Source: Malania oleifera (Eukaryota > Streptophyta > Magnoliopsida > Santalales > Ximeniaceae). Taken from it: DNA of 64,000 nucleotides. Position 1 is the stretch's first letter. Every line of letters starts with the position of its first letter. Position numbers and translations under genes: made by a program. The stretch lies in NCBI RefSeq assembly GCF_029873635.1, contig NC_080418.1, positions 13,805,562 to 13,869,561 on the forward strand. The letters run 5' to 3'. This document shows positions 11,123 through 22,927 of this stretch, piece after piece. The notes below the pieces were generated by a model that was not told where the DNA came from, did not search any database, and saw only the letters and a list, made by a program, of their open reading frames with translations.

Positions 11123-11280
11123 CGATTTAGGAGAAAATCGGCGACGATTTTCTGAAGAAGAGAGAAAACCGGCGACAGTTTTAGGAATTTACTGCGGGGC
11201 GCTAGCTAGGTAAACAGTAAATCTGGGGCAGTTAAAGATAAAATCGGCGACGATTTTCTGCACAAAGGTGGCTATAAAGA
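11123..11280 (+). promoter_or_regulatory. Dyad array and TATA box of LTR C
   Basis: Arms AGAAAATCG and CGATTTTCT flank a GCGA centre near 11132-11153. A similar AAAATCG/CGATTTT dyad lies near 11241-11260 and a weaker 'accggcgacagt' near 11170. TATAAAG follows at 11274-11280, about 15 bp after the last dyad. Confidence 0.65.
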
Positions 11281-12017
11281 AAGTCCTGCGAGCATTTCTC
11301 AAGGAAATCAAAATTTCTTTTTCTTTTTCTCCGAAAACCTATGGTTATGCCCTTTATTTTCTTCGATTCCTACCCCATTAAGGCTTATTTTGACGATCTG
11401 GAACCACCACGAGGTTTGTGGGATCATTCTCTGTAAAGCTATTGAAGCAGATTGTTGATTTGGGATTTTGGGGCACCATCCCAAAATCAGGGTAAGTTAA
11501 ATATTTTAAAGTTTTATTATTAAAATGAAGTATATGGAACATATGAAGTATTAAATGAGTATTGTTTTGAGATATGAGTAAGTTGGGATTTTTGGAATAT
11601 AAGATCTCGTTTCCTGTTCGATTTTAGGCAGAATCTTGAGGAGCAAGTAAGGGGAAAACATTATAGCAATTTTTTAATTAGTTTTTAAATAGGTTAAATT
11701 CGAGTATATAAAATTATATGTATAGGTATGTTTATCTGAATGGGTAGACTTTTGGATAAAAAATTATTAGAATTAAATATATGGTATTTGGGAAAAATCG
11801 TGTGGTATGGAAATAACTTTCATAATTAAATGGTTACGAGTACTGCTTAATAATGTTTTACTGTTCGCTTGTGGCTATTGTTTGGATTGTAATTCTACTT
11901 GGTTGTGATTATTGTTCAACTGTGAGTATCGTGTAATTGTGAATACTGTGGGAAATGTGAGGATATGCCTAGATGATTGGTTGTGCATAGGATGTGTAAT
12001 GTGGTTCATGTAAATTG

Positions 12018-12170
12018 CGATATAACGTTGGCAATGATACGAGGAGGTCGTTATATCGTACCTGATATAAATCACCATAAAACGTTGGCAGTGGTATAAG
12101 AAAGTCATTATATGGGCATTTATATTAAGGGGGTAAAACATTGGTAGTGGAATAAGGAGTTTGTTTTACC
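12018..12170 (+). repeat. Three tandem 57-bp hairpin units with 21-nt loops in LTR C
   Basis: Stem arms CGATATAACG/CGTTATATCG (12018-12027 and 12049-12058), CCATAAAACG/CATTATATGG (12075-12084 and 12106-12115, 8 of 10 paired) and GGTAAAACA/TGTTTTACC (12132-12140 and 12162-12170). Each loop is exactly 21 nt and starts TTGGYARTGR. The loops are alike but the stems differ while remaining complementary. Confidence 0.75.
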
Positions 12171-12254
12171 GATTTACTATGAATAGGGTTGTGTGTGTGG
12201 ATTTGTAACCTGTGTGGTTGTGGTGCCTGTGTGGGCCACGATATATTATTGTGT

Positions 12255-12530
12255 GATGTTAGTCCTGTGTGGACCATGTATTCTGTGAAGGTGTTAGTCT
12301 TGTGTGGACCAGTCCTGTGTGGACCGTGTGTTATGGATGAGAGTCCTGTGTGGACGTTATATTTTGTATGGATATGAACCCTGTGTGGGAGTGAATGGAG
12401 ACTGTGTATATCCCTATGTGGATATGGGTCCTGTGTGGACTGTATCACTTGTGTGGTTATGGACCCTTTGTGGGTGTGCATGAAATATGTGTGTATCCTG
12501 TGTGGATTGGTTGTGGTATGTGTATATACG
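12255..12530 (+). repeat. Short tandem array ('cctgtgtggac') in LTR C
   Basis: About ten irregularly spaced copies of CCTGTGTGGAC and close variants in 275 bp. They create chance ORFs on both strands with repetitive peptides, which are not treated as genes. Confidence 0.7.
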
Positions 12531-12988
12531 TGGATCTCTGTGAAATGATGGCATTGTATGTGTGTAACTATAATTACATAAGTATTTATAGTAAAGTAAA
12601 ATTCTTTACCCGAGACCTTGCTGAGGAAGGCGAGTCCCTAGTAATTTTGTGTTGGTACCAGAGCATAGGGAAGCTATTTGTATGGGCAGGTAAGCTTCCC
12701 TATTCTCGGAGACTTTATCTGGATACATAACCCGAGGGCTTACTGAGTAAGGTGAGTGCCCTGGTATTATCGCTAGAGTAGAGGGAAGTTACTTGTATAA
12801 GCGGGTAATCTTCCTTATTCTCGGGAATTATCTTTAAAAGTGACTATGATTGTGTGTATAATATCAGATGACAGTGTGATTATTAGTGATGTGACTTCTT
12901 AGCTTTTATGTTATTGATTCTCATATAATTACTTTTGGAATGTATTAAACTCTCTACCACACATTGTTTATAACTTTTTCTTCCTTAT

Positions 12989-13002
12989 TGAGAGGTGTCT
13001 CA
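12989..13002 (+). promoter_or_regulatory. Conserved LTR hairpin TGAGAGGTGTCTCA (LTR C)
   Basis: Same block as in LTRs A, B and F, preceded by ACCACACATTG and followed by CTTTTCAGGTCC. Confidence 0.65.
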
Positions 13003-13253
13003 CCTTGTCGAATTATTATTCTTTTCAGGTCCTTCAGGTGATCGAGCTTAGAAAGCTCTGGGGCGGGGTTTAGTTGTAAGTGGATAAAAGAACATGTTTA
13101 TATACAGTTTTATGGGTTTGTATATATATATATATAGAACTTTGGTATTTTGTTTGAGATTGTTTAATTAGCTTTGCTGCGTTAATGGTATCAGAGACAC
13201 TTGATTGGTCTCATAACACCCTGGGCCCCACTTGGTGGGTTCGGGGCGTTACA

Positions 13254-14645
13254 AGTATATCCAATCAATATAAACCATTCATCAAATAATATAACATTTA
13301 GAAAGTAATGGATAGTAAGCTTTCAGTTAACACAAAGCATCCAAAATAAGATATTTCTAAAATAAGCACAATACAATGAAGTATTTATTGGATGAGTTTT
13401 AGATTTGCTGCTTCCCCTCAATTATACAACCCAAGCACTAAAATTTTATAAGCTTCTGAATATATTAATCATTTAAGCTTCAAGATGAGTTTAGGGCTAT
13501 ATGTGCAAAGTCTATAATTAATTCCCTAAAACACAATTTTGTATGATGGACAAAATATGCTATATTTTAAGATATCATACAAAAGTATATGTATATAGCA
13601 TTTGAAAAATTATTTAACTAGTTAAGATCCTTTGTCGATTTAGGGGGTTTACTTAATTATGCAATAGCCAATATTATCATATAATAACCAATCATAATGA
13701 TATATATATGTTAAGCGAAATAGATTGGATGTTTCACTAAAATTCTCATATTGGCTTGATTTTCCTAAGGTTCTTAGTATAATAATAATGTATACTAAAA
13801 TTTAAAATTTTAAGCACAAAACACTAAAACATTATTACCCCTTATAACCTAACAATAATCTTATGAGTAAAAAAAATTTTCTTTTAAGATATCTCATAAG
13901 ATAGCATGCAAATATAACCCATAACTCAATAATGAATTTAACACAAGATGTAAATCATGAATCATGACATGAGATAAAGTAGAAGGAGAAAGATATACCT
14001 TTTCAATTAACTTGGCTTTATTTGACAATACTCTTAGAAAATAGGAGACATGTTCTCCTAATTTGCCACTAATGGGAAGGTATTCCTCAAACGTATAATA
14101 TCACAAATAAATGCTTCATTTTAGAATGCCACTTGTTGTTATGATTATTTTTACTAAAATTCAATTCCTTAATGCTATGTTTAGATATTCTACTATGTAT
14201 TCAAACAAGAGCATATATCATCAAAACGAATTATGTGACTAAGAAATACATCTTTTTTTCCATAAGAGATGGATTTAACTATCATAGCATGCCTTCGAAC
14301 TTAAATTCAAAACGTTAGTAAATTATATGAGAAAAATAAGGTATTTCCATTTAATAAGCTTGAAGCACATGCTAATTCGTCCCATAAACAATGACCAACA
14401 TTTTCAAAAAGAAACCAATTGATAATATACATAACTAAAGCATCACATTGGTTTTATAGTTTCAACTCATCAATATTGGCATAATTCTTCAAAAGTTCCC
14501 AGTATAGTAACTAAACAATTCAAAATGCATAAGCTAGAATTTTTATACTTTGAGCATAATTAGGAAAGTGTTTCTAACATTCAAATGGATCATATTTATG
14601 GTTTAGAGCCTCAGATAACTATTGCCTCAAAATAGGGTGTGAGTG
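13254..14645. other. AT-rich stretch without recognised gene
   Basis: No ORF, RNA gene or terminal repeats of a known element could be recognised. It is the presumed older DNA to the right of element C and is the insertion target of the hAT-like element. Confidence 0.5.
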
Positions 14646-15581
14646 TAGGGGTGAGCAAACGGTCGGTTCGGCCATATTCGGTTAATTAACCGAATTAACC
14701 GAAATTTTTGGTTAAAGAAAACTGTTAACCGAACTGACCGAACCGTTTGGCTGAACCGAACCGAACCGACCGAATTTATTTTTCGGGTAATTCGGTTAAC
14801 CGAATTTAACCGAGAAGTGAGGGAAGGGGGGAAGTCGGGAAGGTGTATCCGAGAAGTGAGGGAAGGGGGGAAGCTTCCCGAGAAGTGAGGGAAGGGGACT
14901 CGGGGGTGGTTCTCACTTCTCAGTGAACTGGTATGTGCACGAGAGGAGAAATGAGAATGAGAGGGTGCTTGTCAGCTTGTGTGCTGGTGACGATGGACGG
15001 CGACGACGATGGCGATGGCGGTGCAGAGCAGTGAGCTCGGATGAGTGGGAGAGAGGCAGTGACTCAGTGATGGCCTTCCGATTTCAGAGAGCAATGACTG
15101 TGTAGTCTGTTGCCGTGTTGGTGACGATGGCCGGCGATGGCGACGGCGATGGACACATACGACGGCATCGCGTGAAGATGGAGTCTGGTGGACCAGTGGT
15201 GTCTGCCTGTCTGGTGTGCACTGCTGAGGAGCGAGCTCAGGTGAGCGAGAGAGAGGCAGTGACTCACTGCCAGTGAGGGAGGGTCTTCTGCGTTATGGCT
15301 GAGTGTGAGACTGAGCCTGAGAGTTTGAGAGAATACCAGAATAATAATAACCAGATTTTAATTTACTAGTTTATATTTAAATTTAAATAATTATTAATTC
15401 GGTTAATCGGTTAACCGAATTAACATTCTCCATTAACCGAACCGAAACCCGATTCACCGAAATGTTGGAAAGCATAACCGAACCGGCCGAACATAATTTT
15501 TTAACCGAACCGAACCGAACGGACCAATTTCGGTCGGTTAATTCGGTTAATTCGGTTTTCCCCGAATTATGCTCACCCCTA
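14646..15581. mobile_element. Non-autonomous hAT-like element with 8-bp target duplication
   Basis: Terminal inverted repeats TAGGGGTGAGCA and TGCTCACCCCTA bound 936 bp flanked by the perfect 8-bp duplication TGTGAGTG (14638-14645 and 15582-15589). An 8-bp duplication and YAGGG-type ends fit the hAT superfamily. About 150 bp at each end is filled with TTCGGTTAA/TTAACCGAA motifs, including the 18-bp palindrome TTCGGTTAATTAACCGAA at 14677-14694. The interior (about 14920-15330) is GC-rich, unlike the surroundings. There is no transposase ORF. Confidence 0.9.
14812..14900 (+). repeat. Triplicated 'gagaagtgagggaagggg' block inside the hAT-like element
   Basis: Three copies of GAGAAGTGAGGGAAGGGG at about 14812, 14850 and 14880 with variable spacers, at the boundary between the subterminal motif array and the GC-rich interior. 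Confidence 0.75.
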
Positions 15582-15589
15582 TGTGAGTG

Positions 15590-16080
15590 CTCCTTGTTTT
15601 CCTCAAGAACTAGCCATTAGCAGTGCATTATATCTAGCTGCTTGAGGCCACTCATCAACGAGTCCATGGACTGATCGACGAGTCACAAACATGCATTCGT
15701 CAACGAGTCCCTTGTATTCGTTGACGAATCCTCTCTGCAATATCAGGGTGGTCTCGGTAAATACTAGTCAACGAATCCCTTGTGTTCGTCGACGAGCCAC
15801 CTGTTTTCCATTCTAAAGAACCTCCAAAAACACTATTTCAAGCTAAGGGATGTTTATATTGTAATGATATAATGTGCTTGTCCAAGTGAAGTTTAAGTGT
15901 GTCTTGTTTGGAAAACCAAGTCTAAAGACTCATTTGATATTTTAAGTAAAAAAAATGATCCGGTATGCATGTGTGAACTTAGTTTAGATGAACTTATTTG
16001 GTCATCATATTCCCTTTTCTATTTTTACTTTTCACCTTTGTAAAAATTTAGCCTACCTAAGACCTATTTCCTAATCCTAG
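15590..16080. repeat. LTR-like fragment with TCGTCGACGA dyads
   Basis: Six dyad copies (such as CTGATCGACGAGTC, TTCGTCAACGAGTC, TTCGTTGACGAATC, TTCGTCGACGAGCC) lie at 15653-15800. Spacer wording such as 'aatcccttgtgttcgtcgacgag' resembles the array of the Copia M LTR at 18600-18650. No LTR ends were found. It may be a remnant of an M-type 3' LTR, or of another element. Confidence 0.45.
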
Positions 16081-16084
16081 GTTC

Positions 16085-17793
16085 TAAGGAATCAAAAATT
16101 CAAAAATCAGTGTTTCCTTTGGGTACCCATTCTTCCTTGGGTGCCAATGGGTTTTTCTTCACTACCCATTCTAACTTCCTTTGTTTGCCTCTAACTCCTC
16201 TGAAAGGGCAAAAATATCTTATGTGACCCTTTATTTTACAACATAAACAAATTTTATTTTCATGGGAGAGTCTTGACTTATTTCCATTATTTTTGCTTGT
16301 TTAGGTATGACCATGTGATTTACAAGAGGATTTCAAATTCTTTTTGGAAAGATTATTTCTTTTAACCCCCAATAATTTTTGGAATTTTCTTTTCCTCTTG
16401 TGACTTTACCATGAACTTCTTTTTTATTTTTTAAGAGAATATTTTCCTTTGAAATATTTTCAATTTGATTTTTCAAATTTCCTACTTTTTGAAAAATTTC
16501 ATGGTCTTTTTGAGCATTTTCAATAATGTCTTTATTTTCCCTTTTAAGGGAAGCATTTTCATCTTTCAAGGAGGAACAAAGATAAGGTTCTTTTCCTTTG
16601 CATTTTGACAATTTTTCATCCAAGTTTTCTATCTTAACTTGCTCCTTTTGAGAAATTAAAACAAGCTCCCCATTCTTCTTTTTAAAAGAATTATTTTCTT
16701 CTATCAATGAGGATACCCAATGTTTTGACAAAGTAAGCTCTTTCTCAAAATTTTTGTTCTTTCTTTTTACTAAAACTAATTTATCATACAACTTAGAACA
16801 ATTTTCATCAACTTCATCATATGAAGGAAGATATTCATCACTATTATCCGACTATTATCCGAACTAAATTCATCTTCTTGTTCATTAGTCATGAAGCAAG
16901 GATGTGCTTCTTCCTCATTTTCATCATTGGTGGCTAAACCATCGATTTCATCCCAAGTTGCACCATTCCTGGCATTATGATCCCCATTTAAAAAAATTCC
17001 TTCATTTTGATTTAGGGGGCAATTTATCATGTCATGCCTAGAGTTATTACAATCACATCATTCAATACATGACTCTTCTTTTTCTTTCTATTGCATTCTT
17101 TTGCTTAAAAGTTTCTTAAGTTCTCTTGTGAAGAATGCAATATCATTATCCTCATTTATTTCTAGGTGATTTGCACAAGGTGTATCTAAGAGAAGACCAT
17201 TTTCTATCTTTGGTTTTTCTAGATTTCTTGCTTCTTTAATGGTCATAGATGACTCGGGTAAGGATTGGAGAATCTTTTGAATATAATCTTCTAATGAATA
17301 AATTCTACCAAGCTCTTTTAAGTTGTTAATGAGGTGTGTGAACCGAGTGAGCATGGAAGAAATTTCTTCACTATCATTTAATATAAACATCTCAAATTCT
17401 CTAACTAGCATGCATATTTTTTTTTTGTTCATTTTAAGATGGGTTTCCATAGATGTTTTTAAGTACATCCCATATTTCTTTTGCTGTTTTACATTCGCAA
17501 ATAAGACTATGTACAACATCATTTAAACCACAATAAATAATATGCATTGCTCTAAAATTGAGTTCAACTAACCTTTTTTCGCTTGGTGATTGTTCCAATA
17601 AAGCATTTGGAATATCCTCATTTTTCTTTGTGATTGAGAAGTTTCCTTTGGAGATGATCTTCCACAAATTCAAGTCATATGTTTGAATGAATATGGTCAT
17701 TTGATTTTTCCACACGTGGTAGTTGGAACCGTTGAACATCAGTGGTTGATATACGGATCGTCCATGTAAAGAGGTGCTCACCGAATACTCCAT
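16085..17793 (-). pseudogene. Copia M gag with coiled coil and zinc knuckles (broken)
   Basis: The minus-strand ATG at 17793 opens MEYSVSTSLHGRSVYQPLMF and the Copia gag domain (FNGSNYHVWKNQMTIF, AKEIWDVLKNIYG). A frameshift near 17430, next to a run of T, moves the frame to REFEMFILNDSEEISSMLTRF and KILQSLPESS. A first zinc knuckle near 17010-17050 has its first Cys codon changed to TGA, leaving CDCNNSRHDMINC. After an acidic part, a Lys/Glu-rich coiled coil occupies 16333-16791, then a complete CCHC knuckle CLCCKIKGHIRYFC near 16215-16260. The end WVPKGN near 16110 is a typical SIRE gag tail. Confidence 0.85.
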
Positions 17794-17840
17794 TGATCGT
17801 TTACGCTCTGGATTTTACTCTGAAAAATATAAGCGCCTTG

Positions 17841-17851
17841 ATCTGATACCA
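17841..17851 (-). other. Primer binding site of Copia M
   Basis: TGGTATCAGAT on the minus strand, two bases after the LTR end, complementary to initiator Met-tRNA. Confidence 0.8.
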
Positions 17852-17853
17852 CT

Positions 17854-19555
17854 TGTTAGTCGTCGTAGCTTGGAGTATATAATCTAGAGGGGGAGTGAAT
17901 AGACTCTTTTCGAGGAATGCGTATTTCTCTACAAATTTAAATCATGCACAAGACAAATAAAATGAAGAGAAGGGTAGAGAAAATCAACACCGATATTTTT
18001 ACGTGGTTCGGCACAAAGCCTACGTCCATGCCTTGGGACCAACCCAAGGATTCTGTAATCCTCAAAGGAACTCCTTCACCAGCGGAGAAGCCTTACAACT
18101 CAGGAACAAATCCCTACCACGCTCACTAAGAGCTTTCACTTGGGAACAAATCCCTATCCGTTCACAAAGAGCCTCTTTGGTTCACAAAGAACCTTCACCA
18201 AATGGTTCACAAAGAACCTTTACAAGAAAATGGAAAAACAATATGATGCTCCTCAAATGAGCAAATATTAAATATAAAGAAAACCACACACTATCTCTCA
18301 AGTAATGAATCAAACACTATTAAAGGGCAAGAGAGGATGAGCACTTGTGAATGAAGAACAACAATGCAAAGTGCTAGGTGCTTAGGTTTTGGTATAAAAA
18401 GATGTTTTTCACTAAGAATGATCAAAAACCTTCAAAACCATGTTAATATAAGTCTAATAGCTTGTATTTATAACCTAAGAGCCAAAGGAGCCGTTAACTA
18501 GCCGTTGAGGGGGGGGGGGGGGAAGAAAAGATATTTTATTTGGTAAACTAGTCATTTTCCGCCCGTTGGAGCAGTTCTGCTCTTTGGACTCGTTGGCTAG
18601 TCACACACTGCCACTCGTCGACGAATCCCCTGTGTTCATCGATGAGTGCCCTGAATTAGAAGAAGTCATCAACATGAAAGTTGTGGCATTTTGTCTTAAC
18701 TTTCCAAGAACACCAAGATCGTCCTTTATGGACTTTTCTAACAAAATTTATGCACCAAATTTCGAAAGGTGTTTAGGAAATTTGATAGGTGCATAGCATA
18801 GGTCTTGAACCCAACCAAAAAGCCTTTTAATCACTTGAAAAGTTCTTGGACAAAAGTATATGAAAAATAGTAAGTCTAATAAAGTTTAATACTTGTCTAA
18901 ATGAGTTTTCCTTTGAATATAAGATATCTTTTTAATAAAAACACATTTAAAAAACCATTTTGATATCTTATATATTTATATGTCCTTTATAGAAAATATA
19001 CTTGACTTCTTTGAAACTTTAGGGCATAAGACTCGTTTTGATAAAATCGGAACTAAGTATGAAGATGTTCAAAATATCAAAATGTTTGAAAACTTGTCCC
19101 TTTGGAAAACATATTTGAGTTTAGGATTCATTTAACAAACTCTTAAGTTTAACTTTGAAAACCATGAAAGTTGAGTTTGTGATTTTAGTGTAATCCTATA
19201 AACTCATGTGTCCTAGTATGCATATGCAGTTTGCTTAACTCTTGCTCAGAAATTATGTATGAAATAAAACCGCAAAAGTTACAAGATATAATACCTCAAA
19301 CACACACCCATTACATAAAATCCAACATTTAGCTCCCTTTGGTTGTGTTTGGGTTCTTCCGAATATGTGTCCATTTGATCTTTTCATTCGAACATCAACT
19401 CGATTCGATTTTTTCCTTTTGACCAATACTTTATGTATTCGACACTTGTACTTGTACTACGTATGATCTGCAAAGATGGAAAACACTAGAAACTACATAT
19501 AGGCTAATATCATCAAAACACATAAACCATGAGAGTGTAGCCACCAAGGCTAACA
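17854..19555 (-). repeat. Copia M LTR (1702 bp)
   Basis: Bounded by TGTTAG at 17854 and CTAACA at 19555, a 6-bp inverted terminal pair, next to the primer site. Read on the minus strand it carries dyad motifs at 18575-18650 and TATAAATA at 18465-18472. The 3' part has the 'acgtggttcggc' and 'cctacgtcc' block shared with solo LTR L. Confidence 0.88.
18465..18655 (-). promoter_or_regulatory. Promoter of Copia M LTR: GTCGAC dyads and TATA box
   Basis: CTCGTCGACGAAT (about 18606) and TTCATCGATGAGT (about 18636) lie roughly 130-180 bp upstream, on the minus strand, of TATAAATA at 18465-18472. A G run of about 14 at 18509-18522 separates them. Confidence 0.55.
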
Positions 19556-19560
19556 ATAAT

Positions 19561-20003
19561 TTCGAGTATTTGATTTTCGATTTGGGTATGAAAAATTTTA
19601 GTTCGGTTAACCGAATTACCCGAATTACTAATTAAATATAAATTAGACATATTAAATATAACTGATATATTATATATTATATAATTGTTTGATTTTCTTA
19701 ATTTATATATTAAAACAATGTCATTCTCCTAATTTAACTCTTACAATTAAAAGAAAGGGTAAACATTAATTTTATAATTAATTTTAAAATTTGCAATCTT
19801 ATTTTGTTTTTATAATTAATTTTAAATTATTTCGGTCAAATTCAATTAGCCGAATTATCCGAAAAGTTGGTTTGGTCAGGTACGGTTCAGTTATAACACC
19901 TAATTCGATCTATTCAGTTAGATATTATTGTTAACAAAATTTTTTGATTAATTCGGTTAATTAACCAAATTTTACCGAACCAACCATTTGCACACCCCTA
20001 CTT
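19561..20003. mobile_element. Degraded hAT-like element, right end preserved
   Basis: The sequence has TTCGGTTAACCGAATT-type motifs near 19600 and GGTTAATTAACCAAATT near 19950, and ends TTTGCACACCCCTA, a close match to the right end of the element at 14646-15581. The interior is AT-rich instead of GC-rich. The left end is missing next to the Copia M LTR. Confidence 0.65.
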
Positions 20004-21705
20004 TCTAGCATGTTACTGTAATTAATTTATCTTATTTTATTTTATCTTAATTAAAACTCTTAATTGGATCTTTTTGTTTGTAGTCATTAAGAATGGGGGC
20101 TTGCCCCTCAATCCATGGAAAAAGCTCCTTCTAATTTTCAAATTTTCAATTGGTGACACTTGTCCCCACTGATATCAGTGTGGTTTAACTATTGACAATG
20201 GCTATATACAACAACAGTGTCTAGTAATATGAACTGCCTACTACTACTTGTCTATAAATAAATATGAAAAACTTTAAGAAATGAAATTATCAAAGCTATA
20301 TACATAGTTATATTATAAAAACATACTAATATTAATATTTTAATTAGAAAACTTTTTGCTATTTCAAAATTTGATAAATGCTATTAACATTTTAAAAAAT
20401 ATCACTACCATGACCTCATTTTTCTCACACGGTGAAATGTTAAATTCCTCCCCCCCACCCCTTCCCCTTATCTGGGTTTTTTTACTTATAAAAAATAAAA
20501 ATTAACAAGTAAAATTCTCATTTAAAACATTAAGAAATAAATATGTCATGCTAATAGTTTTTTTTTGAAATGCCAACAATGCTTTCTTAAAATTTTACAA
20601 ATAAAGTAATATATCAATATATATATATATATTGCAATAAATCTTCTCAATTGCATTAAAAAATTTAAAATTAAGTAGACTTATATATTAAATTCGAAAG
20701 TTTGTTTGATAGAAGTAAATCCAAAGGAACATTGTATTTGAAATTATAGAAGATGTGTGTGTATTAAAATGTGGACTACCTAAAATTATATTTTATATTA
20801 CAAAATTGCTTGTTTTTATCGCAACCGATTGAATTAAACCAAAGGTAAAACCTAATTTCTCTCACAACAATCTTGTTCGATTAACACGTCGACAAGAAAT
20901 AGGTTGAACAATCTATATTGATGCCCAAGTACGCATATATAAAATCGATAATATAGAGGAAGACAAAAAGAAAGGAGATGATATTGTTATGTTTATGCTC
21001 TTGTGGGTTAAATAACGACTATCTCCTCATATAGAGATAAAAATATCCCTTCATTAAAGGAGACATATCTTTAAAAAAAACACTATTATTAATAGACATC
21101 TTTCATGGAATAAGACAATTCTTAAATAATATTACTTTTAGAGAGTAAGAATAGAATCCTAAAATTAAAATAGGAATAATTATCCTAACAAAGATCACGA
21201 GTCAAATCCAAAAAAGTCGAATTATATCATGAAAGGATGTAATGATTAGCCCAAATCCCTTAACTTTTTTACGAAGATGTTTATAATTGATTAATGACTT
21301 AAATGGGATTTGTATTATAATAAGATAAAAACCTTCAATTTAAAGTTTGCTTTTCTAACTTGAAAGCTAGTTATCCTTGGAAAGTAGAGATTTATCCCTT
21401 TCCTCTTGATTACGTGAGCCTTGGCAAGCATTTCTTAATGGAGACCTTTTGGACCCATGTTTGTATTTCCAAAGAAAGAGATTCCCACTCCGATATACCT
21501 CGATGAACTTTTCTACTTTCTACAGAAAGGAGAGAGAACATCCATGTACGAATTGTCGAAGTTCAAAAGTTTTATGATGAAAAATACCATACTCGAATTT
21601 TGACATGGATACAAAGGGGTACAAAATAAGATATGAGCTACCTTTTACTATGTAATCTACATCCAAATTTGGAGAGAGTGAGAGAGAGAGAGAGTCCACA
21701 GACCA
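20004..21705. other. AT-rich stretch without recognised gene
   Basis: No coding potential or repeat ends recognised. It is the presumed local host DNA into which element H inserted; GACCA at 21701-21705 is the 5 bp left of the H LTR. Confidence 0.5.
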
Positions 21706-21749
21706 TGTAATACCCCAAAAAATAATATGCATATAAGTAGATATGTATA

Positions 21750-22517
21750 TGATTACGCATCAAAGTTACGTAATTAGGTGTTTAAAATCATGCATCAAAG
21801 GTTATAATTATAACTAAATGCCTAATTATGTTCAGTATTTTAATATTGAACTCATTTGAGATAATTATCCCATGTTTGCCATAAAGTTACGGATATTCAT
21901 GTTTTATTATTGCAGGATAATTTTTGGAAATTAAAACCAAACCATGCACGCAAAGAGAGGTCGTGTACGTGAGCCGTGCGCATGTGTGAAGGAACTGAGC
22001 CATGCGTGTGTGAGCTTGAGCCCGTGAAGAAGCCATGCAAGTCCGTGAGCATCAAATGAGTTTACACGCTAAAGGCTCTCTTTTACACTTAAAAGAAAAA
22101 TCAAAAAGAAAAAAAAAAAGTGTGTGTATATATATCTGGAGAGCACTGGAGCCTTGGTGGGTTTGATGTGAACAAGGTCATGAGAATTAGGGAGCCGGAG
22201 CCGAAGCCGCATGCAAATGAAGAGAAGCCCATGTAGCTAGGCTTGACGTGAGGGCCATGGCCGTGCTGGAACCAAAATGAAAAAAAAAAAAAAAAGTCGA
22301 GTCATGATGTGACCTAGCCATGCAAAAGAAGAAAGGGAGGCCCGTGTGTGTGTGCGTTGGGGGGGGAGGGGCGCAGTAGGCGCTGGAGGGCATTGAAATG
22401 TAAAAGTGAAAGAAAAGGGAGCTAGGGTAAAAGAAAAGATAGCTATGGGTTTGCGTGTGGGACGACTGGCCTTGGTATCAACACTGCACAGTGTCTCCTG
22501 CTGTGTGGAGACCCGTG

Positions 22518-22563
<46 letters not shown>

Positions 22564-22871
22564 TTACTGTTTAGTTTTATTTTAATGTCATTTAAATACT
22601 TATTTGAAAGTTTATTTTTGTTTAATCAAGTATTGCAATTTAGTTATTTTTTTAAGCTTTCATTTGAGATTTCTTTTTAGTTAAACCTTGTTGAGTTTAA
22701 TCACTCTTCTTCTCTCTCTCTTTGTGTTGGTTTAATATTTGTTGGAGCATTATTAAATGTAGGTTGTCTTTTTTATTTACTGCCACTATTGAGTTTAAAT
22801 TTCATTTAAGTTATTTATATTAGTTGCTTTATTTCTCTCTCTCTTTTGTTTTAAATCTTAAATGTTGCTTT

Positions 22872-22927
<56 letters not shown>

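Larger units (their letters stand above)
9276..13253 (+). mobile_element. Element C: gag-only Gypsy deletion derivative
   Basis: A partial 5' LTR (9276-9440), leader, broken gag (9770-10860), pre-polypurine sequence and complete 3' LTR (11027-13253) are present, with no protease-to-integrase coding region. The left LTR piece matches the part of the 3' LTR around 12760-12910 and then breaks off, so the rest of the 5' LTR and the primer site were deleted. Element A lies inside the 5' LTR, so the true left end is outside the window. C is older than A. Confidence 0.85.
11027..13253 (+). repeat. Element C 3' LTR (2227 bp)
   Basis: Starts TGTAATAACCC after the polypurine tract and ends GGGGCGTTACA. 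It contains dyad repeats (11123-11262), TATAAAG at 11274-11280, donor-like CAGG|GTAAGT (11488-11496), three tandem hairpins (12018-12170), a 'cctgtgtggac' array (12255-12530), TGAGAGGTGTCTCA (12989-13002), acceptor-like CTTTTCAG ending 13028, and a primer-site-like TGGTATCAGAG near 13185. Confidence 0.9.
16080..19555 (-). mobile_element. Element M: truncated SIRE-like Ty1/Copia (LTR and gag only)
   Basis: On the minus strand an LTR (17854-19555) is followed by a primer site and a gag reading frame down to about 16080; no protease, integrase or RT follows. Gag with a long coiled-coil part and two zinc knuckles is typical of SIRE/Maximus Copia elements. The left end is not defined, so pol and the other LTR were lost. 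Confidence 0.8.

Noticed and set aside
12125..12481. Overlapping ORFs on both strands near 12125-12730
   Set aside because: They come from the 'cctgtgtggac' repeat array of LTR C and have no homology or start context.
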